Positions 59,530 to 64,000 of a DNA stretch of 64,000 bases are shown one piece after another. The notes beneath the pieces are model-generated. The model was not told the DNA's origin. It made no database searches and saw nothing but the letters and a program-made list of their open reading frames with translations. The translations under genes were made by a program, and so were the position numbers. Numbering within the stretch: the first letter of the stretch is position 1; each line of letters starts with the position of its first letter. The DNA is from an uncultured Bacteroidales bacterium (GTDB lineage Bacteria; Bacteroidota; Bacteroidia; Bacteroidales; UBA932), in NCBI GenBank assembly GCA_947168065.1, contig CAMVKH010000002.1, forward strand, positions 1-64,000, given 5' to 3'.

Positions 59530-59597
59530 CTGACGCTCAAGCCCAATGGCCACAGAATGGCTCTCCGCTCCGCCGCGGCCATTCTGTGGCCGAGTCT
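59530..59597. repeat. TA-associated palindrome, copy 1
   Basis: Begins 12 bases after the toxin stop. Arms GGCCACAGAATGGC and GCCATTCTGTGGCC flank a 15-base GC-rich loop. About 68 bases align with 60365-60432, which lies just after the second toxin-antitoxin module. Confidence 0.85.
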
Positions 59598-59743
59598 TTT
59601 CACATTTACAATTTTTAATATCCGTTTAAAAACGTTTATAAACGGGTATACTCGTTTTGCCTATGGATAAACTAGGGCATAAGGAATACCTTGCACCGTG
59701 AAAAGAAATTCCAATTGTTTGAGTTTATATCGCAAAAATGTGC
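59598..59743. other. AT-rich gap between the two toxin-antitoxin modules
   Basis: No gene. One hairpin, CCGTTTA (59622-59628) with TAAACGG (59639-59645), is visible about 100 bases upstream of the hicA promoter, followed by AT-rich sequence. Confidence 0.5.
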
Positions 59744-59751
59744 TATATTTG
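59718..59751 (+). promoter_or_regulatory. hicAB promoter
   Basis: TTTG (59718-59721) and TATATTTG (59744-59751), with 22 bases between the boxes and the hicA ATG 15 bases further on. Confidence 0.65.
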
Positions 59752-59765
59752 TAATCGAATCGAAG

Positions 59766-59957
59766 ATGACGTGGAATGAGTTCAGGAAGATGATTCTCCG
59801 CAAGGGTTGGAAATTGGAGCGGCATGGTGGGAAACACGATATCTATCGTAAAACTGGACGTGCTGATCCGTTACTGGTAGAAAGGCATTGGAACGAAGAA
59901 ATCAAACCGAACTTGCAGAAGAGACTTTTCAAACAAGTCGATGGTGACGAAAAGTAG
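59766..59957 (+). CDS. hicA: HicA family mRNA interferase toxin
   Basis: 63 residues from the ATG at 59766 (MTWNEFRKMILRKGWKLER). It is a dsRNA-binding-like HicA fold with catalytic His24 in GGKHDIYRK. A longer frame from 59691 starts upstream of the promoter and is discarded. Six bases separate it from hicB. HicA toxins cut mRNA and are held inactive by HicB. Confidence 0.92.
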   Translation: MTWNEFRKMILRKGWKLERHGGKHDIYRKTGRADPLLVERHWNEEIKPNLQKRLFKQVDGDEK

Positions 59958-59963
59958 AAAGAA

Positions 59964-60362
59964 ATGAAAACGCTAGTAATTATAGAAAAAGACCAGACGG
60001 GCTATGCCGCCTACACAGACAATTTGACCACTGTCCTTCATGGAAGCGGGACTACTGTCCGGAATGCCAAAGAAGAACTGATGGCGGGTTATCATGAATT
60101 GCTTGATTATTACGCTGCCAGTGGTGAAACCCTTCCGGAGGAACTCAAAGATTTGACCTTTGAGTACAAGTACGATATTTCCGCGATGTTCAATGTGTTC
60201 GATTTCCTGAATGCATCCAAGTTTGCCGAATGGGTTGGCATTTCTCCCAGCTTGATGCGTCATTACAAGAGTGGGAATACCTATATTTCTCAAAAACAGG
60301 CAAAGAAAATCGAATCTGGCCTGCACAGGATTGGCCAGGAATTCATCTCTTTCACTTTGTAA
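59964..60362 (+). CDS. hicB: HicB family antitoxin
   Basis: 132 residues. The N-terminal degenerate RNase H-like HicB domain (about 1-70; GYAAYTDNLTTVLHGSGTT, and EELMAGYHELLDYYAASGETLP) binds the toxin. The C-terminal part (FAEWVGISPSLMRHYKSGNTYIS) is a helix-turn-helix that probably represses the operon. The second copy of the TA-associated palindrome follows 2 bases after the stop. Confidence 0.92.
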   Translation: MKTLVIIEKDQTGYAAYTDNLTTVLHGSGTTVRNAKEELMAGYHELLDYYAASGETLPEELKDLTFEYKYDISAMFNVFDFLNASKFAEWVGISPSLMRHYKSGNTYISQKQAKKIESGLHRIGQEFISFTL

Positions 60363-60364
60363 AA

Positions 60365-60432
60365 CTGATGGCCAAGCCCAATGGCCACAAAATGGCGCTG
60401 CGCCTCGCCACGGTCATTCTGTGGCCGACCTC
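60365..60432. repeat. TA-associated palindrome, copy 2
   Basis: Close match over about 68 bases to 59530-59597, beginning 2 bases after the hicB stop. Arms GGCCACAAAATGGC and GTCATTCTGTGGCC are imperfect here, while the flank AAGCCCAAT is identical in both copies. Confidence 0.85.
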
Positions 60433-60463
60433 CGAGACAGGCGCGGGGAGGGGATACAACAAA

Positions 60464-60484
60464 GCCGCCCCGGTGTGGGGCGGC
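60464..60484 (-). terminator. Hairpin after the BspA-like gene, possible terminator
   Basis: Eight-base stem GCCGCCCC (60464-60471) and GGGGCGGC (60477-60484). On the minus strand it is followed by only a weak T-tract (TTTGTTGT). It lies 60 bases beyond the stop of the LRR gene. Confidence 0.55.
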
Positions 60485-60544
60485 TAAGAAGGACGAATTG
60501 ATTACAGGGGACTTCCCCAAAAATCGTAGGGGGCCAATGCTCTT

Positions 60545-63500
60545 TTAGGAGCCTGGATTATAGTCGACGCGCGTCCAGCCGGTCGGAATGCCATTATTAC
60601 TATCTACTGTCCAGTTGGTTCCGGAAGGTGTGGTAAATGTTCCGCTTGACTTCACATTATTCAGCCAGCAGTAGGTATAGTCAGTAACCGGGCTAGGGAT
60701 ACTGCTTGCAAGGCAAGTGATGGATTCGAATTTCGTACAATCATAAAACATCATCTTGTAGCAGTATTTTGCAAGCGTAGACGCTTTCAACACCGGACCC
60801 GCCGTCAAACTGGTGCAAGCTTCGAACATACTCTCGCAGCAACTCTCTGCCAGGGTCGTTGCGTCAATGGCCTGCACTGTCGTCAAGTTTTTGCAGCCCT
60901 TGAACATATTATGGTAGCAAGATTTCTTCAAGGTCGTTGCCTGGAGGGCCGGTGTCGTACCCAGATAGGTACAGCCAGAGAACATTCCCTCGTAGCAATA
61001 ATCCGCCAAGTTCGTTGAGGGGAGGGCTGGCGCTGTTGTCAGGCTGGTGCAGCCGGAGAACATAGACCTATAACAAGCTTGTTTCAGTTCCGTTACCTTG
61101 AGTAAGTCAGCAGGGATTGTTGTCAGGCTGGTGCAGCCATAGAACATCGCATCGTAGCAATAATTTGACAAGGTTGTTGCCGGAAGCTCCGGTACTGTAG
61201 CCAAGGCTTTGCAGCCATAGAACATATGTCCATAGCAAGAGGTCCAACTTTGTTGTAGATTGGTCGTAGGAAGTTCCGGTGCTTTTGTCAAATTTTCGCA
61301 GTCTTTAAACATTTTATAATAGCAACTTCCTGCCAGTGTCGTTGCCGGAAGATAGTTGGTGGGGACCGTCGTCAGGCTGGTGCAGCCTTCGAACATAGAA
61401 AAGTAGCATTCGTATTTTAATTCCGTAGCATCCAGTTTAGGCAGGCTCGTCGTGGCGGTGCTGCCTTTCAGGCTTGTGCAGCCTTTGAACATATTTTCAT
61501 AGCAATGTTCTGCCAGTGTCGTTGCGGGAAGGAAAGTAGCGGGAATCGTTTCCAAGGATGTGCAGCCATCGAACATATTTAGATAACAATTACTTGCCAG
61601 TTCTGTCGCTGGAAGTGATGAAGGAAGAGTCTTCAAGTTGGTGCAGCCGCTAAACATTCCCCTGCAGCAATCATGTGCTAAGGTCGTAGCCGAAAAGTTC
61701 GACACCGTTGTTAATTGTTTGCAATTATTAAACATCCCCCGACAACTCTCAACACCCATCGTAGTCGCAGAGATGGTCGGGGTCGTGGTCAAGTTGCCAT
61801 AGCAGTTATTGAACATATACGCATAGGCAGAATCGGGTACTGCTGTTGCCGGAAGATTGGGCGCCGTCGTCAATGTAATGCAATACTGAAACATATATTC
61901 ATAGCAGTGCTTGGCAAGCGTTGTTGCCGGAAGGAATCCGGAAGGAACCGTGGTCAAGTTTTTGCATTCTTCGAACATATAGTAATAGCAACTATCGGCC
62001 ATTGCCATTGCCGGTAAACTTTCGGGCAGGGTAGTCAGGTTTTTGCATTCTTTGAACATGTTGGCATAGCACTGTTCGGCCAGCGTCGTAGCCGGAAGCG
62101 CCGGCATCTTGGTCAAAGCTTCGCATTTATAGAACATGTTAGCATAGCACGCTCTCTTCATTTCCATCGCCGGAAGCGCTGGCGCTGCTGCAAGTTTAAG
62201 ACAATTACTGAACATAGCACGGTAACAACCCTCCGTCAGCGTCGTCGCCGGGAGCGCTGGCGCTGCTACAAGATTCTTACAACCACTGAACATGGCTTGG
62301 TAGCAACCTTCCGTCAGCGTCGTTGCCGGGAGCAAAATGGCCTTGGAATCGTGGCTGTATAATTGTAAACCGTTGTCATAGAACAAAGCCCTGAAAGTAT
62401 AGGGCTGCGTCAATTCGGTAAGCTCGTCATAATCCGTCTTACGCAAGAGGCTCATCACATTGCCATAAACATAACAAGAGCTACTAACACTAAACTTGCT
62501 TCCATCTGAGGATGTTCCATAATGGTCCAGACTGCCTCTGAACATGACTTTATCACCAGCGTTGGGAAGCGAAACCGAAGTCCCGGAAGTATAGGCTTCC
62601 CAATTCGAAATTATGCCTGATTTTTCGGTACGAAATTCAACATCATCTTCACCGAACGAAATACCCGCGCAAGCTGTAAAAGTTATGTTTACATTGTTCG
62701 CTTTCGCCTCGAAAGTAAGCGGGGTAGCTTCGTCGTTGCGCGCCATTTGCACGGTAATGTGGCTGTAAGTACCTTGGTTAAAACCAGCCTTGTCTTTCGT
62801 GAAAGTATATACCTGTCCGTTGACCGTTGCAGTCAGGGAAATGCCTCTTTCTGAATTATTAAAAGTGGGGGGTAGTGCGACAAACACCACGCCGTTACCG
62901 TTGGTGGTGTAGGTGGAGGCGGGGATTCTCACAATCGCTGTGTCGGGCCCGAAAAGACCGCTTGAGCTTGCGAGATGTATGATGACGAGTTCTTCGGCAT
63001 TGAGGTAAGATTCTCCGTTCTTCATCGTGAACCGCACGATGGATTGCTTGCTAGGCAAATTTGCGGAGCCCGATATTGAAACATTATTGGAGGCATCGAT
63101 AGCATTGATAATAACGTCTCCCTGGGCGAGATCGCAATGATCAGCAATGTATTCCAGGGTACCGTCCTGTGCATCATATGCATCAGAATTCAAGGTCAAG
63201 CGCAGCCTATCGTTTATTTCAATCACACCGGTCACGGTTCCCTGAAGAATGGTATGTGTTACGTCTGCACCCCAACTAGCCGGCTGTAGGTATCCAGTCA
63301 AGTTCTGGTTTTTCGTAACGTTGTAAACATACACCTTATCGTCTTCGTCCCAGGTTGCAAGGATGGACTTCCCATCCCCCGAGAGGGCGAGTCCCTTGGT
63401 GGATGCAGATTTCGTTACCTCCACAGAGATCGTGTAGGTATTGTCTTGGTCGGGAGCAGTTTCGGGCTGCAGGTTGTCCGTACAGGACGTTAAAGCGAGC

Positions 63501-63547
63501 AGCGTGGCGACAGCTGCGAGCATAGAAGAGTATAAGATTTTTTTCAT
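60545..63547 (-). CDS. BspA-like leucine-rich-repeat lipoprotein
   Basis: 1000 residues. Lipoprotein signal ending LTSC (Cys22). Residues about 35-270 form a fimbrillin-like domain (TKGLALSGDGKSILATW, DKVYVYN), followed by a short beta domain to about 400. From about 406 to 950 there are 20 imperfect repeats of about 26 residues on the plan LPATTLAxxCYxxMFxGCTSLTTxP, the BspA-type LRR common in Bacteroidota surface proteins. A Trp-containing closing segment follows. Likely exposed on the cell surface and involved in binding. GC content is lower than in most neighbours. Two micro-genes lie just upstream. Confidence 0.88.
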   Translation of the reverse strand: MKKILYSSMLAAVATLLALTSCTDNLQPETAPDQDNTYTISVEVTKSASTKGLALSGDGKSILATWDEDDKVYVYNVTKNQNLTGYLQPASWGADVTHTILQGTVTGVIEINDRLRLTLNSDAYDAQDGTLEYIADHCDLAQGDVIINAIDASNNVSISGSANLPSKQSIVRFTMKNGESYLNAEELVIIHLASSSGLFGPDTAIVRIPASTYTTNGNGVVFVALPPTFNNSERGISLTATVNGQVYTFTKDKAGFNQGTYSHITVQMARNDEATPLTFEAKANNVNITFTACAGISFGEDDVEFRTEKSGIISNWEAYTSGTSVSLPNAGDKVMFRGSLDHYGTSSDGSKFSVSSSCYVYGNVMSLLRKTDYDELTELTQPYTFRALFYDNGLQLYSHDSKAILLPATTLTEGCYQAMFSGCKNLVAAPALPATTLTEGCYRAMFSNCLKLAAAPALPAMEMKRACYANMFYKCEALTKMPALPATTLAEQCYANMFKECKNLTTLPESLPAMAMADSCYYYMFEECKNLTTVPSGFLPATTLAKHCYEYMFQYCITLTTAPNLPATAVPDSAYAYMFNNCYGNLTTTPTISATTMGVESCRGMFNNCKQLTTVSNFSATTLAHDCCRGMFSGCTNLKTLPSSLPATELASNCYLNMFDGCTSLETIPATFLPATTLAEHCYENMFKGCTSLKGSTATTSLPKLDATELKYECYFSMFEGCTSLTTVPTNYLPATTLAGSCYYKMFKDCENLTKAPELPTTNLQQSWTSCYGHMFYGCKALATVPELPATTLSNYCYDAMFYGCTSLTTIPADLLKVTELKQACYRSMFSGCTSLTTAPALPSTNLADYCYEGMFSGCTYLGTTPALQATTLKKSCYHNMFKGCKNLTTVQAIDATTLAESCCESMFEACTSLTAGPVLKASTLAKYCYKMMFYDCTKFESITCLASSIPSPVTDYTYCWLNNVKSSGTFTTPSGTNWTVDSNNGIPTGWTRVDYNPGS

Positions 63548-63559
63548 CGTGCTATCCTC

Positions 63560-63739
63560 CTACTGCCAGAGTTCATCATCAGCAGAGTTGCTATTGTATG
63601 GGGAGCGTATGCCCTCCAGGTTGCCCGAATTCAAAAAGTTGAAATTCGCGTTTGGAATACTATTGCAGAGTACTCCTTCCGGCTTCAGTTCCACCGTCTC
63701 AATGTGGGGTGTTACGTAGTGTAGTTTGTGTGTTGTCAT
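63560..63739 (-). CDS. Micropeptide, TTxKLxYxxPxIE type
   Basis: 59 residues from the ATG at 63739 (MTTHKLHYVTPHIETVEL). EGVLCNS lies at 21-27. The N-terminal 27 residues align with the product at 19520-19642, while the C-terminal part (NFNFLNSGNLEG and a Ser/Asn-rich end) is longer and different. No signal peptide. It ends 12 bases before the LRR lipoprotein gene. A longer frame from 63820 overlaps the next small gene and is not needed. Confidence 0.7.
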   Translation of the reverse strand: MTTHKLHYVTPHIETVELKPEGVLCNSIPNANFNFLNSGNLEGIRSPYNSNSADDELWQ

Positions 63740-63749
63740 AAGAACAACT

Positions 63750-63887
63750 TTATTTGATTTGATTTTTATTTTGACGTGTTTCTTTTTCTTTTCGCAAAGC
63801 CCTGAAGACAGACAGCACAATCGCAGGGACCCACACGAAAAGCGTGAGCCCTGCGATGATGAGGATGGTCAGTGTGTCTTTGTCCAT
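63750..63887 (-). CDS. Single-helix membrane microprotein
   Basis: 45 residues from the ATG at 63887: MDKDTLTILIIAGLT, one hydrophobic helix (about 6-28), then a strongly basic tail (RALRKEKETRQNKNQIK). It lies 10 bases upstream of the micropeptide gene, forming a run of two micro-genes and the LRR gene. The composition suggests an inner-membrane microprotein with its basic end in the cytoplasm. Function unknown; it could also be a chance frame, but the helix-plus-basic pattern and spacing are persuasive. Confidence 0.6.
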   Translation of the reverse strand: MDKDTLTILIIAGLTLFVWVPAIVLSVFRALRKEKETRQNKNQIK

Positions 63888-64000
63888 GGTGCGAGAACAG
63901 GGGATAGAGGCTGTTTACAGGATGTTGATCAATCGTACGTAGTACGCACCCCCGCTGTGTTTTACGATTTGAATAAAATGCCAAATATCTTGTCCGGAAC
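63888..64000. other. Window end, upstream of the micro-gene run
   Basis: 113 bases without a recognised gene. A CGTAC/GTACG dyad lies near 63932-63944. No exact TAnnTTTG box was found on the minus strand. Confidence 0.4.

Noticed and set aside
59691-59765. N-terminal extension of HicA
   Set aside because: It would start upstream of the hicAB promoter; HicA proteins of about 60 residues start at MTWNEFRK.
63766-63984. 72-residue minus-strand frame at the window end
   Set aside because: It is out of frame with the one-helix microprotein at 63750-63887, is rich in His and Arg without pattern, and has no promoter.
1-64000. Transposase, integrase, prophage or tRNA genes
   Set aside because: No such protein signature or cloverleaf was recognised on either strand; the repeats seen have no autonomous partner in the window.

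Overview
The window is a GC-rich (roughly 60%) piece of a Bacteroidota chromosome, most likely from the Bacteroidales. The evidence is family content (a complete MoxR/DUF58/BatA-B-C-D-E operon, a DUF3276 PUR-alpha protein, DUF5606, a long NusB, the yajC-ybbR-coaE order, fimbrillin-like and BspA-like surface lipoproteins), the lack of strong Shine-Dalgarno sequences at most starts, and many TAnnTTTG -7 promoter boxes. Most of it is ordinary housekeeping sequence in short, tightly packed operons. I found no tRNA, rRNA, transposase, integrase, phage gene or CRISPR array.

Layout. 1-138: tandem 51-bp palindromic repeats. 208-4826 (-): rluB-like, era, parC. 4920-6800 (+): FtsX/MacB-type permease and a nitroreductase lipoprotein. 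7020-15251 (-): aerotolerance operon, with batD and batE fused. 15314-19398 (+): truA, exbB, exbD, tonB, a DUF2461 protein and an SDR. 19520-22638 (+): micropeptide, secreted protein and fimbrillin-like lipoprotein. 22653-28167 (-): phosphoesterase, rmlA, ubiX, sirtuin, AAA ATPase, PUR-alpha protein. 28270-34495 (+): nusB, yajC, ybbR, coaE, DUF5606, rimO, fabG, aqpZ. 34610-38149 (+): Wza-like and Wzz-like polysaccharide export genes. 38184-42346 (-): tricorn-like protease and YicC. 42419-46733 (+): glnS, mqnC and a VOC protein. 46707-48265 (-): rnhA and pdxA. 48469-51067 (+): recG and a lipoprotein. 51082-58179 (-): addA-like and addB-like genes and pgi. 58244-60432: a small structured-leader gene and two toxin-antitoxin modules. 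60545-63887 (-): a BspA-like LRR lipoprotein preceded by two micro-genes.

The Bat operon, the ExbBD-TonB system, the polysaccharide export pair and the surface lipoproteins together describe a diderm envelope. mqnC points to menaquinone made by the futalosine route, for which ubiX could supply prenylated flavin.

The most unusual content lies outside or inside ordinary genes. (1) A palindromic element family of about 62 bp has two clear copies, at 32901-32961 and 56797-56859, with identical flanks and covarying stems; a probable third relative sits in frame inside the rimO TRAM domain. (2) A second, 51-bp palindromic repeat family occurs at 1-138 and, inverted, at 45532-45630. (3) A compact transcription unit at 58244-58605 has a promoter, a leader of about 150 nt whose first bases can pair with the bases beside the start codon, a 44-aa basic peptide and a terminator. 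(4) Two micropeptides with the pattern TTxKLxYxxPxIE...EGxxCxS each precede a surface-protein gene. (5) Near-identical palindromes follow each of two adjacent toxin-antitoxin operons.
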